A stretch of DNA of 64,000 nt from Shewanella intestini (GCF_018221465.1 NZ_JAAIKR010000008.1:92752-156751), one strand, 5' to 3'. Positions 36,067 through 46,152 are shown, counted from the first letter of the stretch. Program-made: numbers and translations. Notes: generated from the sequence alone by a model not told the origin.

Positions 36067-36575
36067 TTATTTATTCCAATGCCTCTTAACCGTAGCGATC
36101 CCAAAATCTAGTACTTCAGCTGCTTTAGATTGAGGTAACCCTTTGGCTTTTTGAGCTTGTACTAAGGCTGTTGTGTTGTGCGCTGCTGGTCTACCAAGCT
36201 TTTGGCCTTCGGCCTTAGCTCGAACTCAGCAAAGGCTGAGAACATCTGCAGCATCAGTTTACCCTCAGCACTTGAAAGATCTGCTACGGGGAGATCAAGG
36301 CAAACGACTTTGATGCCTTTTTCTGTAAGCAGGTTAATGGTGTTTTGTACGTCTATGTTATCTCGGCCTAAGCGGTCTAGCTTTAATACCACCAGAATAT
36401 CACCACGTTCCAGCTGGTGATTGATTAGCATTTTAAACTTTTAGCGTTTCATAGCTTCAACTGAACCAGAAACTGTTTCACTGATAACTCTAGAATCATT
36501 CACCTCATAGCCTTTTTTCCTGATAGCAATAATCTGATTCTCGGTGGTTTGCTCAGTTGTAGAAACGCAACAGTA
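36067..36575 (-). pseudogene. Broken serine resolvase/invertase gene
   Basis: Three pieces lie in order but in different frames. The N-terminal part contains CVSTTEQTTENQIIAI (catalytic serine in VST), runs through RVISETVSGSVEAMKR and stops. A middle part, from LINHQLERGDILVVLKLDRLGRD to MFSAFAEFEL, is open at 36162-36431. A C-terminal helix-turn-helix part, KAEGQKLGRP to KAAEVLDFGIATVKRHWNK, ends at 36067. A short deletion joins the middle and C-terminal parts. It has no in-frame start codon either. This is a Tn3/Hin-type recombinase that has decayed, marking the right side of the island. Confidence 0.85.
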
Positions 36576-36598
36576 AGTGATAATGAGGTATCACTTAC
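36573..36598. repeat. Perfect 10-bp inverted repeat at the resolvase remnant
   Basis: GTAAGTGATA (36573-36582) and TATCACTTAC (36589-36598) with a 6-base spacer. It covers the lost start of the resolvase gene and could be the old crossover site or operator. Confidence 0.65.
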
Positions 36599-36610
36599 CT
36601 TTAATGACAA

Positions 36611-37765
36611 CTATAAATACTTCAACCAAGGCTTATTGCTTTGGTGTTTATATTGGCTAAATCGTTTGGTTGGAAAATACAATAATACCGCTAACACTGC
36701 AGCCATTGTCCAAATATAACCAATATGATCAAAGCCAAAGAGCTCGCCCTGATTAGGGCCAATGACATTCACTGCAAACTTATACATCACTAGCAATAAA
36801 TACAGGTGCACAATGTAGAAGAACATAGGTGCAGAGCCGATAGTTGATAACACATTACCAATACGTGGGTGAATATTTTCCATCACCCGCAAACACAGCA
36901 AGGTAATACCAATGGTCGACAATAAAAAGGCTAAAGAAGGTGGATACTTAGTGAAGTTTAGAATGGATTTTACGGTCATCACCAAGGTGTCGCCTTGCTG
37001 CCAATCAAGTGTTTCACCATAAAGATTAAAGCCGCGTAGCACAGCCAATATCGCTAAACAGCCCACACCTAAAGCCAGTAACCACTGATGACGCTTGTCA
37101 GCGGCAAAATGAGCACTGTATATAGGGCCTAAGCAATAACCCAAGATAATTAACCCAATCCATGGCAGAACGGGATAACTTGCCCGTATACCGATAACAT
37201 CCGTTGTTAAAATGGTGCCGCGATCATGCAATATGGCCCACAAAGTGTAACCCCATTCATCAGGGGAAAAGTTAATAGGCGTTAAAAGGTTATGACCAAA
37301 TACAATGGTTAAACCAATGGCTATCAACCATGCTCTTGGCAAGTTAATCACCATGGCTAACGCTAACATGCTGATACCAATTGCCCATATCACCTGTAGC
37401 CAAATCATTTGATAATTACCCATCCACTGGAATGTAATTACCGTGCACTCTAAAGCAATTAAAAATAGCCCACGTTTAATTAAAAATGTGCGCGCACAAC
37501 GTTGTTCGCCAAAGGCCGGATGACGGTAAAGCCATGCCGATAACCCAGTTAAAAACACAAACGCAGGCGCACAAAAGTGAGCAGCAAAACGTGTGAAGAA
37601 TAACTCAGTGCTGGTTGCATCTAAGTTCATAGGATCTGTAACTTGCTGCTGATAAAAAAATCGCTCCCGAACATGATCAAGTAGCATAATCAACATGACT
37701 ATCCCACGCATGATATCAATGCTGTCGATACGCTTTTTTATGGTGGAGGCGGTTTCAATTGTCAT
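36611..37765 (-). CDS. DUF1624 membrane protein (heparan-alpha-glucosaminide acetyltransferase-like)
   Basis: 384 residues from the ATG at 37765; the longer frame starts with TTG and lacks support. The family signature is RIDSIDIMRGIVMLIMLLDH near the N-terminus, where the Asp and the terminal His are conserved. Ten or so hydrophobic helices follow, making it an integral inner-membrane protein. The family is related to the lysosomal heparan N-acetyltransferase and is annotated DUF1624 or acyltransferase-like in bacteria. The substrate is unknown. It stands alone between the resolvase remnant and the copper locus and looks like ordinary chromosomal sequence. The last ten residues are basic. 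Confidence 0.88.
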   Translation of the reverse strand: MTIETASTIKKRIDSIDIMRGIVMLIMLLDHVRERFFYQQQVTDPMNLDATSTELFFTRFAAHFCAPAFVFLTGLSAWLYRHPAFGEQRCARTFLIKRGLFLIALECTVITFQWMGNYQMIWLQVIWAIGISMLALAMVINLPRAWLIAIGLTIVFGHNLLTPINFSPDEWGYTLWAILHDRGTILTTDVIGIRASYPVLPWIGLIILGYCLGPIYSAHFAADKRHQWLLALGVGCLAILAVLRGFNLYGETLDWQQGDTLVMTVKSILNFTKYPPSLAFLLSTIGITLLCLRVMENIHPRIGNVLSTIGSAPMFFYIVHLYLLLVMYKFAVNVIGPNQGELFGFDHIGYIWTMAAVLAVLLYFPTKRFSQYKHQSNKPWLKYL

Positions 37766-38529
37766 GAAAAACTCTCTTAAAATGGCTAAGGTGTAACGTA
37801 ACCGCCGCAAGTATCAAGCCTCAATGTTAACGTAACCATCTTATCCGCCTAATATTAATTGTTAAAATCAGGCTACAGTGGCAGCGGTACTCACCAGCAA
37901 GACCACATTTAAATGGCGTATTATGACCATAATGGCAAACATTCAGTGCTGTTTTGATTGAGAAAACGCGATGACAAGCAACAGAAAGTGCGTTACACAA
38001 AAAATCAAATAACCGATATAAGCTATTGTTAATATCAGCTATTTTACAAAAATAATACTTAGATTTCTGTGATGAGCACTGTATATAAACAACGATAAAA
38101 ATCAACCATTGCAGCACAATAAACACATTATGTTGCAACTGTTTTGTCACAACAAAGCCATCCTCTATCAGCCCGATGGTTAAGCGGTAACAACGAGCCT
38201 CTGCCCTTAAGTTGGTAAGCAAACCTGAGTTATTTTTTGTAAAAAGGTGAGATAATTGTTAGTTTGCCAAACAAGGAAAATCAAAAACCATAAAAAATAT
38301 GATTAATAAGAAAGGATTAATTAATACCAATACCAATACCAATACCAATACCAAATAATATTTAATAAATGTTTTTTATTACAACCAAAGACGTTGGCCA
38401 TTCAAATAAAAAAGAAAACGCATTAAATAAAGAGATTAGTTTATCAAAGCGCAACATTAACAAATATTAATACACATAAGTATTAGTTATCTTATACAAT
38501 TTAAGCATCTACATTATTGATGACACATA
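37766..38529. other. Long intergenic region upstream of the copper locus
   Basis: About 760 bases without a convincing gene. A frame of 131 codons on the minus strand (37827-38222) has an atypical composition and no ribosome-binding site, and was rejected. The right half is very AT-rich and includes a hexamer tandem repeat. The copper-locus promoter must lie in the last ~100 bases, but no CueR- or CusR-type operator was recognised. Confidence 0.5.
38323..38352. repeat. AATACC tandem repeat, five copies
   Basis: Five exact head-to-tail copies of AATACC about 180 bases upstream of the first copper-locus gene. Such arrays change length by slippage and could tune promoter spacing, though here it is probably too far upstream to do so. 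Confidence 0.8.
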
Positions 38530-38943
38530 ATGAAAAAAAGAATGGTTTATTTCACATTGCTACTTTCTTTGTTGGGACAGTTTATTCTGACTCCAGCAAT
38601 GGCGATGCCGAAATTCTTACATTCTGTAGCTATGGGTCAAATGCAGATGATGCATAACATGCCGATGACAACGAGTATGCCTCACGCAATAAAGGGACAA
38701 CACTCGACTGAATGCCATCAACATATGAAAATTGCAGCATCACAGATAAATTGTTCTGCACTTTGTGCCAATATGGGGCATATTAATTTCATTGCCCATT
38801 TCCCCTCAGTCATCAACATTGACATTTTCGCATTATCTTCAATATCATCACCACAAAGTGATGTTATTCATCTCGCCGGTTGGACCGCTCTTACCGCCGA
38901 GCAGTCTCGCTTATCCCGACCTCCCAAACATCAACTTGCTTAA
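38530..38943 (+). CDS. CopL-like small exported Met/His/Cys-rich protein
   Basis: 137 residues. A signal peptide (KKRMVYFTLLLSLLGQFI, cleaved near AMA at about 25) is followed by a Met/His run (MGQMQMMHNMPMTTSMPH) and Cys/His residues (ECHQHMK, NCSALC). The C-terminal RPPK tail is like that of the DUF2946/CopL proteins found at the head of copper-resistance operons. Such proteins probably bind copper in the periplasm and may take part in induction. It is the first gene of the copper locus. The family match is by features; the function is inferred. Confidence 0.7.
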   Translation: MKKRMVYFTLLLSLLGQFILTPAMAMPKFLHSVAMGQMQMMHNMPMTTSMPHAIKGQHSTECHQHMKIAASQINCSALCANMGHINFIAHFPSVINIDIFALSSISSPQSDVIHLAGWTALTAEQSRLSRPPKHQLA

Positions 38944-39114
38944 TATTATCTTTATTTCTATCAAATAATTTAAGTTATTGTTGATGTTAGGTTTTATGAA
39001 ATAAAACATACCTAATGCGCTGTAAAAAGTGCATGACTATGTGACTATATTCATCTTTTACCTAGCACCAATTCATTGAATCCTACAGATTCAGTTTGTT
39101 ATTGGAGCTTTACC

Positions 39115-39585
39115 ATGAAAAACTTTTATCTCTCTGCCCCCGTTTTATTCACACTAGCTTGCACATTTAATGCCTTTGCTACACCAAGCGAAAGCATCAC
39201 AGTTAGCCTTCCCGACCCTCTTACTATCGAATCAATCGACGGAACACCACTCGTTACTCCTGTTCATTCGGTGCATTTATCAAACGAAAATCAGCAACTT
39301 CAGCTGCGTTATATTGACCGTTTTGAAGATAATGCCGACACTGCGCACCCACTACAAAAGTCAGCAGCACTTTATATTGATATCCCCTCTTTACTCAAAA
39401 AACTCACGACACCGCTACCACAAAACATTGTTGTATCAATGCCTTCAATTAATAACGCTGAGCAAGCCAAGCAATACCTGGCATCACCATCAGTGACCAT
39501 TAACACGACTTCAAAAAAACTAAATATTAAATTATTAACGTTAAACCAGTACTTGTTATCGATTACTAACAAATACAAGAAATAA
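39115..39585 (+). CDS. YccT/DUF2057-like exported protein
   Basis: 156 residues from the ATG at 39115, which follows GGAG eight bases upstream. A signal peptide ends at about AFA (residue 21). The strand pattern SITVSLPDPLTIESIDGTPL and then NENQQLQLRYIDRFEDN is the DUF2057 (YccT) arrangement, a periplasmic beta protein of unknown function. It sits between the CopL-like gene and the efflux genes, 150-170 bases from each, so it may be unconnected with copper. A moderate hairpin region follows the stop (CTTGTGA/TCACAAG, 39602-39608 and 39625-39631). Confidence 0.75.
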   Translation: MKNFYLSAPVLFTLACTFNAFATPSESITVSLPDPLTIESIDGTPLVTPVHSVHLSNENQQLQLRYIDRFEDNADTAHPLQKSAALYIDIPSLLKKLTTPLPQNIVVSMPSINNAEQAKQYLASPSVTINTTSKKLNIKLLTLNQYLLSITNKYKK

Positions 39586-39601
39586 TAAATCGGCAATTTA
39601 C

Positions 39602-39631
39602 CTTGTGAAAAACTTATTATTTATCACAAGG
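39602..39631 (+). terminator. Hairpin after the YccT-like gene
   Basis: CTTGTGA (39602-39608) and TCACAAG (39625-39631) can pair around an AT-rich loop shortly after the stop. No T-run follows, so termination is only possible. Confidence 0.4.
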
Positions 39632-39760
39632 TAATTTCCACAGAGACAGAATTAAAGACGAAGTTAACTAATTAGCTTCGTCCGAGCTCGGCTTGTTATT
39701 TAAAAGCTGTTAAGCAATAAGTTCAATTAAATTATTTAATAATTATTCGAGAGTAATTCC

Positions 39761-41032
39761 ATGATTAAAAATATAATTTTCATTATATCAATGGCCTGTT
39801 ATTCATCGGCTTATGCCCAAGCACTATCTCCGATAGATAATCACCCTTTATCACTCTCGGAGGTATTAAACATTGCTGCGAAGCAAGATTATCAGCAGCA
39901 GTCCATCAGTGCACAGGTAACCCAAATTAAGTCGAATGCCACAAAAGCAGGTGCGTTAGCCGACCCGGTTGTGTCACTTAATCTTCAAAACCTTCCCACC
40001 GATTCAATGTCCCTCAAACAAGAGGCAATGACGCAGTTAAAGCTTGGTTTTAGCCAAAAATTCAATGCGGGAGATAGTCTGCATTACCAAAAACAACAAC
40101 TGTTAAACCAAGCTGACAGCAAACAATTTTCACTCGGCATTCGTGAAAAACAGCGCCAACAAAACCTAAAAACCCTTTGGCTGCAGTTAACGAATATCAA
40201 CAAAAAAATTAGTCAAACCAAGCAATTATTAACTAAAAACCATCAGCTAAAAAAACAAATGCTAACGAATTTAACCGTTAATAAAGCCAATCAAAATGTC
40301 ATTTTTCAAATTGAAATATACAGCGCCCAAATAAGTAATGCCTTAACTGCACTTAAATTGCAGCAAAGTACAGCCGTGTCATCACTTGCAAATTGGATAG
40401 GCAACGCCGCATATAGACCCTTAGCGCTAAGTTATCCAGATTGGACATTTAAACCGCAAACCCACTGGAATTGGACTCAACAAGCTCAACGCTTACGTGC
40501 TCACCCAGAAATTCAGCAACAACAAGCCTTATTGGCCAGTGCAAAAGATATCGTCAATATTGCCAAGCAAAAATATCACCCCCAATGGGCGCTTAATGTT
40601 GGATACGGCCACCGACAAGACGCATCCAATAATGCCCCACGTAGTGACACATTATCTGTTGGCGTGTCGATGAGCGTGCCGTTATTTACTAGCAATAGAC
40701 AAGATCAAGGCTTATTGGCAGCCAAAAGTGGCGTGGTGATGCAGCGAAATCAACTCCAAGACGCATTACGAGGATTAACAGCACGTTGGGTACAAGCGCA
40801 ACAAGCTGTTGAATTACAACAACAGCAACTGCAGCAATATACCCAAACCATATTACCCACAGCACAACAGGCAACGGCACTGATCAAGCAAAATTATCTT
40901 ACTGGCAATGCCAGTTACCAGCAGTTAATCAAAAGCCAAATGGATTTACTCAACTTAAACAACCAATTTTCAGATGCCCAAGCTGCGTTGTATATCGCCT
41001 TGGCTCACCTTCAATATTTTAATATAAAATAA
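39761..41032 (+). CDS. cusC: TolC-family outer-membrane channel of a copper/silver efflux pump
   Basis: 423 residues. A signal peptide ends near AYA (residue 19). There is no lipobox, unlike E. coli CusC. Two related helical halves rich in Gln (QQQLLNQADSKQF onward; QAVELQQQQLQQYTQ) correspond to the long tunnel hairpins, with NQFSDAQAALYIALAHLQYF at the end as in OEP-family proteins. It forms the outer-membrane exit for the tripartite pump encoded just downstream. The spacing to the adaptor gene is 11 bases. The cusC name rests on context with cusB, cusF and cusA. Confidence 0.88.
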   Translation: MIKNIIFIISMACYSSAYAQALSPIDNHPLSLSEVLNIAAKQDYQQQSISAQVTQIKSNATKAGALADPVVSLNLQNLPTDSMSLKQEAMTQLKLGFSQKFNAGDSLHYQKQQLLNQADSKQFSLGIREKQRQQNLKTLWLQLTNINKKISQTKQLLTKNHQLKKQMLTNLTVNKANQNVIFQIEIYSAQISNALTALKLQQSTAVSSLANWIGNAAYRPLALSYPDWTFKPQTHWNWTQQAQRLRAHPEIQQQQALLASAKDIVNIAKQKYHPQWALNVGYGHRQDASNNAPRSDTLSVGVSMSVPLFTSNRQDQGLLAAKSGVVMQRNQLQDALRGLTARWVQAQQAVELQQQQLQQYTQTILPTAQQATALIKQNYLTGNASYQQLIKSQMDLLNLNNQFSDAQAALYIALAHLQYFNIK

Positions 41033-41043
41033 GGGATATCTTC

Positions 41044-42480
41044 ATGAAACCTAATAAGTTATTTACTTTATTATTCTCTATCGTGGGCATCATTCTCGGT
41101 TATAGTGCGGCGCATATAGACCAATCGATGAATCAACAGCCATCATCAAACCACGCAGCGACCGATCCAAGTTCATCAGCCACGATTAATACCACTGACA
41201 CAGCCCAAGCTAAGCGTGAAATTTTATATTGGGTTGCGCCAATGGACCCCAAATATAAACGTGACAAACCAGGTAAGTCACCTATGGGCATGGCATTAGT
41301 GCCTGTATATGCCGACATTAACACCGCACCGAGTGCTCAAGTAAGCACTACCCAAGTTAAGCGTGAAATTTTATATTGGGTTGCGCCAATGGACCCGAAA
41401 TATAAACGAGACAAACCGGGTAAATCACCGATGGGCATGGCATTAGTGCCGGTATATGCCGACAATGACACCGCTTCAATACAACAGCATCAAGGCGATG
41501 TGAAAATTGCTGCTCGATTTCAAAATGCATTTGCGCTACAAACTCAAATTGTTAAACAAGGTCAGCTTGAGTTACAGGTAAATACTTTCGGTAATATCGA
41601 CTTTAATGCCAACTTAATTTCTCGTATTCACCCACGTGTTGCAGGCTGGATAGAAAACCTCCAGGCCAATGCGGTTGGTGACAACGTCACACAAGGCCAA
41701 GTGCTCTTTTCGTTATATTCACCCGATTTACTGAGCGCGCAACAAGAATTTGTTAGTAGCCTCAACTTGCAACAACCCACCATGATTACTGCCGCCAAGC
41801 AAAAGTTACACTTAATGGGCATGGCTGCGAGTCAAATTACCCAACTTGCCAAAACTCGCCAGCCTCAAATTAAAGTCAAAATGTTAGCCGCCCAAACTGG
41901 TGTCATTGCCAAACTTAATATCCGTAACGGTATGTACATTAAACCCGACACTGATTTATTAACTATCTCAGGGTTAGATACGGTCTGGGTTGATGCCGAG
42001 GTATATAGCCAACAATCGGCGCTAGTTAAGCAACAACAAAATGTAACGGTAACAGTAGATTCATTAAGCAACAGTACATTTACAAACCAGTTCCCAGCCA
42101 AAGTGAGTTACGTTTATCCGTTTTTAAATCCCCAAACTCGTACGCTAAAAGTACGCATTGAAATCCCGAATCCAAAGCATATTTTAAAACCAGGCATGTT
42201 CGCCAATATACACATTCATGCAGGCAAGTCTGCCACGGGGATCATCGTACCACGGGCAGCACTTATTAAACGTGTAGGTGCGCAACATGTCATTTTACAA
42301 ACTGATCCACAGCACTTTCAGAGTGTTGCTGTAAATGTTGTCGCCGCCAACAACAAACAAGTTGTGGTCAGCAACGGCATTAATAGCGGCGACACCTTAG
42401 TCACCTCTGGCCAATTTCTCATTGATTCAGAGTCAAATCTCGACGCGGGTCGGCTACGCACCCAAGGTACAACTCAATAA
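41044..42480 (+). CDS. cusB: Periplasmic adaptor (CusB-like) with duplicated metal-binding domain
   Basis: 478 residues. One N-terminal anchor or signal (LFTLLFSIVGIILGYSA) is followed by two identical 35-residue heavy-metal-binding domains, residues 57-91 and 106-140. Each contains YWVAPMDPKY and GKSPMGMALVPVYAD. CusB/SilB relatives usually have at most one. The rest is a standard membrane-fusion protein: barrel-sandwich (NLISRIHPRVAGWIENL), helical hairpin, beta-barrel and membrane-proximal domains. It links the inner-membrane pump to the channel and probably takes copper(I)/silver(I) from CusF. At DNA level the two copies are 147 bases apart and differ only at synonymous third positions. 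Confidence 0.93.
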   Translation: MKPNKLFTLLFSIVGIILGYSAAHIDQSMNQQPSSNHAATDPSSSATINTTDTAQAKREILYWVAPMDPKYKRDKPGKSPMGMALVPVYADINTAPSAQVSTTQVKREILYWVAPMDPKYKRDKPGKSPMGMALVPVYADNDTASIQQHQGDVKIAARFQNAFALQTQIVKQGQLELQVNTFGNIDFNANLISRIHPRVAGWIENLQANAVGDNVTQGQVLFSLYSPDLLSAQQEFVSSLNLQQPTMITAAKQKLHLMGMAASQITQLAKTRQPQIKVKMLAAQTGVIAKLNIRNGMYIKPDTDLLTISGLDTVWVDAEVYSQQSALVKQQQNVTVTVDSLSNSTFTNQFPAKVSYVYPFLNPQTRTLKVRIEIPNPKHILKPGMFANIHIHAGKSATGIIVPRAALIKRVGAQHVILQTDPQHFQSVAVNVVAANNKQVVVSNGINSGDTLVTSGQFLIDSESNLDAGRLRTQGTTQ

Positions 42481-42544
42481 ATTCAATTTTTATTACCCAA
42501 TAACGCGTTAATAACAGCGCATTACAACCTAGAAGGATCCAAAA

Positions 42545-42949
42545 ATGAATACCCGTACTCATTGTGTTAACCACAAACGTTTTAGCACTTATGTCACCAG
42601 CATCGCTTTAGTTACCAGCAGTGCATTGGCATTGATGATATCAAGTAGTTCGATGGCCGCAGAGCAACAGCACATGAACATGAGCAATATGAATATGACT
42701 CAACCCCAAACAACGGTTAAACATGCAAAAGCACATGGCGTATTAGTAAGTATTGACGCCGCTCACCACAGCGTTGTGATTAAGCATCAAGCGATTAAAA
42801 AATGGCAAGAACCCGCCATGACAATGCCATTTGATGTCGCAACATCGATTGACCTCAATGCATTTAGCGTGAGCAATAGCATTGATTTCACCATCACTAA
42901 AGACGCCAACAATAACGTCACAATTATTTCGATGACACCCGCTAACTAG
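42545..42949 (+). CDS. cusF: CusF-like periplasmic copper-binding protein
   Basis: 134 residues. An N-terminal signal segment (about residues 16-40) precedes a Met/His-rich linker (HMNMSNMNMTQ) and a small beta barrel. The metal site is visible as His81, Trp87, Met92 and Met94 (HQAIKKWQEPAMTMPF), matching the His-Trp-Met-Met set of CusF with slightly different spacing. CusF carries copper(I) or silver(I) to the efflux pump. AGAAGG precedes the start. Its neighbours cusB and cusA confirm the assignment. Confidence 0.92.
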   Translation: MNTRTHCVNHKRFSTYVTSIALVTSSALALMISSSSMAAEQQHMNMSNMNMTQPQTTVKHAKAHGVLVSIDAAHHSVVIKHQAIKKWQEPAMTMPFDVATSIDLNAFSVSNSIDFTITKDANNNVTIISMTPAN

Positions 42950-43038
42950 CCATTAGCTTGTTACCGTGACACTGATATTTTCAGCTTAATTTGTGCCACG
43001 GTAAGCCTTCTTGATTCAAGTTATTTTAGGTATATCAA

Positions 43039-46000
43039 ATGAATAAAATTATCGACTGGTCTATCAACAATCGTTTGTTAGTCTGCATCGGCGCACTACT
43101 GTTACTTGCAGCCGGAATTTATGCCGTTAAACATATTGCTGTAGATGCTATTCCCGACCTGTCTGAAATTCAGGTCATTGTTAAAACTAGTTATCCGGGT
43201 CAAGCTCCGCAAGTGGTAGAAGACCAAGTCACTTATCCTTTAACAACCGCAATGTTATCGGTGCCTAAAGCGAAGAGTGTCCGTGGATACTCTTTCTTCG
43301 GTGATTCGTATGTTTATATCATTTTTGATGAAGGCACTGACCTTTATTGGGCACGCTCACGTGTTCTAGAATACCTATCACAAGTTAGCGGCAAATTACC
43401 GCCTCAAGCCAGTCCCGAATTAGGGCCTGATGCCACTGGTGTAGGTTGGGTATTTGAATATGCCCTCACTGATAAAACTGGGGCACACAACTTATCTCAA
43501 CTACGCGCACTACAAGATTTTTATCTTAAGTATCAACTACAAACTGTCGCTGGTGTATCAGAAGTCGCCTCGGTGGGCGGTATGGTAAAGCAGTATCAAA
43601 TTGAAGTTGACCCCAACAAATTGCGTGCATACAACTTATCATTGCAACAAGTTTCTAGCGCCATTAAACGCGCCAACCAAGAAACAGGGGCATCTGTTGT
43701 AGAAATGGCCGAAGCGGAATACATGGTGCGTGCCAATGGCTACATTGCCAACATTAACGACATTCAAAAAATTCCATTAACCGTTTCCCAAAACGGGACA
43801 CCCGTTACCTTAAATCAAGTCGCCAACATTCATATTGGCCCACAAATGCGCCGCGCCGCAGCCGACTTAAATGGTCAAGGTGAAGTTGCCGGCGGCATTG
43901 TCGTTATGCGCTATGGTGAAAATGCCCTTGATACCATCAATGCAGTAAAAGCAAAGTTAACGCAATTGCAGTCAGGATTACCTAAAGGAGTGCAAATTGT
44001 TACCACTTACGACCGTTCAACGCTTATTGCCCAAGCTCAATCAAATTTAGTCCATAAACTTATCGAAGAGATCATCGTTGTTGCGCTTATTTGTGGGTTA
44101 TTTTTATGGCATGTGCGCTCAACTTTAGTGGTTATTTTCACCCTGCCCGTCGGCATATTGAGTGCCTATTTAATCATGTATTATCAAGGCATTAATGCCA
44201 ACATAATGAGTTTAGGCGGTATTGGTATTGCCATTGGTGCTATGGTTGATGGCGCAATTGTCATGGTAGAAAATTTGCACAAACACCTTGCCATCGATGA
44301 TAACCGCAGTCACTGGCAAAAAGTGGCCGATGCCAGTAAAGAAGTAGCTTCACCGCTATTTTTCTCTTTGTTAATCATTACGGTCAGTTTTATTCCGGTA
44401 TTTGTTTTACAAGGACAATCTGGCAAGTTATTTCATCCATTAGCATTCACTAAATCTTACTCCATGGCAGCATCGGCTATTTTAGCCATTACACTGGTTC
44501 CCGTATTACTAGGTTTCTTCGTTCGCGGTCATATCACCCCTGAACATAAAAACCCTATTAACCGTTTTTTCAGTGCATCTTATCGCCCAATATTACACTG
44601 GGCGCTAAGCCATCCTAAAAGTATCATCTTATTTGCATTAGTAATTAGCGCATCAACTCTGTTCCCGCTTAAACACATTGGTAGTGAATTTATGCCGCCA
44701 CTTGATGAAGGCGACCTAATGTATATGCCAACCACTTATGCAGGTATTTCAATTGGTAAAGCAAGGGAAATACTACAACTTACCGACCGTCAAATTAAAA
44801 CCTTACCTGAAGTAAAAAGCGTTTTCGGTAAAGTGGGGCGCGCAGAAACTGCCACCGATCCAGCACCATTAACCATGATAGAAACAACCATTCAATTTAA
44901 GCCACAAAGCCAGTGGCGTGAAGGAATGACCAAGGAAAAAATTAAACGCGCATTGAATGATTTAGTTAAATTTCCAGGGCTATCTAATGCGTGGGTCATG
45001 CCAATTAAAACCCGTATTGATATGTTATCAACAGGCATTAAAACACCTGTGGGAATAAAAGTAGCAGGCAGTGACTTAAAAGTAATTGAATCCATTGGTA
45101 AACAGTTAGAGTCAATATTAGCAAAAGTCCCCGGAACAGACAGTGCTTATGCAGAACGTTCAGCAGGAGGTCGTTACATCAATATCGATATAAACCGCGA
45201 CAGCATTGCCCGCTACGGCTTGAACATTGCCGATGTACAACAAATTATTCAAACTGCTGTCGGCGGCATGAATGTCACAACAACGATTGAAGGCATTGAA
45301 CGATACCCTGTTAACTTACGCTACCCACAGCAGTATCGTGACTCTGATGACAGCCTTAAACAGTTACCAATCGTCACGCCTAAAGGGCAGCACATTCAAC
45401 TTAGTGACATTGCCATCGTTGCCGTTGAAGATGGTCCGCCAGCAATAAAAACAGAAAACGCAACGCCAAATGGTTGGGTGTATGTCGCCTTAGCAGATAA
45501 CGTTGATGTAGGTTCTTATGTAAAACGCGCGCAAATTGCTGTGGCACAACAACTCACCCTACCTGCAGGTTATGCGCTTAATTGGTCTGGGCAATATGAA
45601 TACATGCAACAATCCGCCGCGCAGTTGCAAGTGGTGATCCCTGTGACCATCGCCATTATATTTCTATTGCTCTATCTCAATTTTAAAAATTTAGGTCAAG
45701 TTAGTTTAGTGATGCTCAGTTTACCGTTCGCCCTTGTCGGCGGTGTTTGGTACTTATACATTGCCGACTATAACTACTCGGTTGCTGTGGCCGTCGGCTT
45801 TATTGCTACATCAGGCTTAGTGGTCGAAATAGGGGTGCTGATGCTGACTTATCTAGACATGTCAGTGACTCCTCTATTCCAGCAGGCTGAGCAGTTAAAT
45901 ACGTTACCTACTTTGGAACAATTAAAAAACGCCATTATTGACGGGGCAGCCAAACGGGTCAGACCAATAATCATGACTGTTGCCACCGTAGTTTTAGGTT

Positions 46001-46152
46001 TATTGGCGGTAATGTCAGGCCACGGGGCGGGAGCAGAAACCATGCGCCGTATTGCAGCACCAATGGTAGGAGGCATGGTAACGGCATTATTTTTAACCTT
46101 ATTATTATTGCCAACATTATATTATTTATTACGTAAACCTAAATCGGCTTAA
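43039..46152 (+). CDS. cusA: RND copper/silver efflux pump, inner-membrane subunit
   Basis: 1037 residues, the usual RND length with twelve membrane helices and two periplasmic loops. The proton-relay helix has GIAIGAMVDGAIVMVEN. The three methionines that define the copper/silver clade are present: Met563 in LMYMP, Met613 in LTMIETT and Met662 in IDMLSTG. They have the same 50- and 49-residue spacing as Met573, Met623 and Met672 of E. coli CusA. That separates it from zinc/cobalt/cadmium CzcA. It pumps monovalent copper or silver out of the cell and periplasm through the CusBC assembly. It ends the locus and is followed by a strong terminator. Confidence 0.96.
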   Translation: MNKIIDWSINNRLLVCIGALLLLAAGIYAVKHIAVDAIPDLSEIQVIVKTSYPGQAPQVVEDQVTYPLTTAMLSVPKAKSVRGYSFFGDSYVYIIFDEGTDLYWARSRVLEYLSQVSGKLPPQASPELGPDATGVGWVFEYALTDKTGAHNLSQLRALQDFYLKYQLQTVAGVSEVASVGGMVKQYQIEVDPNKLRAYNLSLQQVSSAIKRANQETGASVVEMAEAEYMVRANGYIANINDIQKIPLTVSQNGTPVTLNQVANIHIGPQMRRAAADLNGQGEVAGGIVVMRYGENALDTINAVKAKLTQLQSGLPKGVQIVTTYDRSTLIAQAQSNLVHKLIEEIIVVALICGLFLWHVRSTLVVIFTLPVGILSAYLIMYYQGINANIMSLGGIGIAIGAMVDGAIVMVENLHKHLAIDDNRSHWQKVADASKEVASPLFFSLLIITVSFIPVFVLQGQSGKLFHPLAFTKSYSMAASAILAITLVPVLLGFFVRGHITPEHKNPINRFFSASYRPILHWALSHPKSIILFALVISASTLFPLKHIGSEFMPPLDEGDLMYMPTTYAGISIGKAREILQLTDRQIKTLPEVKSVFGKVGRAETATDPAPLTMIETTIQFKPQSQWREGMTKEKIKRALNDLVKFPGLSNAWVMPIKTRIDMLSTGIKTPVGIKVAGSDLKVIESIGKQLESILAKVPGTDSAYAERSAGGRYINIDINRDSIARYGLNIADVQQIIQTAVGGMNVTTTIEGIERYPVNLRYPQQYRDSDDSLKQLPIVTPKGQHIQLSDIAIVAVEDGPPAIKTENATPNGWVYVALADNVDVGSYVKRAQIAVAQQLTLPAGYALNWSGQYEYMQQSAAQLQVVIPVTIAIIFLLLYLNFKNLGQVSLVMLSLPFALVGGVWYLYIADYNYSVAVAVGFIATSGLVVEIGVLMLTYLDMSVTPLFQQAEQLNTLPTLEQLKNAIIDGAAKRVRPIIMTVATVVLGLLAVMSGHGAGAETMRRIAAPMVGGMVTALFLTLLLLPTLYYLLRKPKSA

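Noticed and set aside
37827-38222. 131-codon minus-strand frame
   Set aside because: No ribosome-binding site, no recognisable domain, odd Cys/His/Arg composition and AT-rich setting; likely chance.
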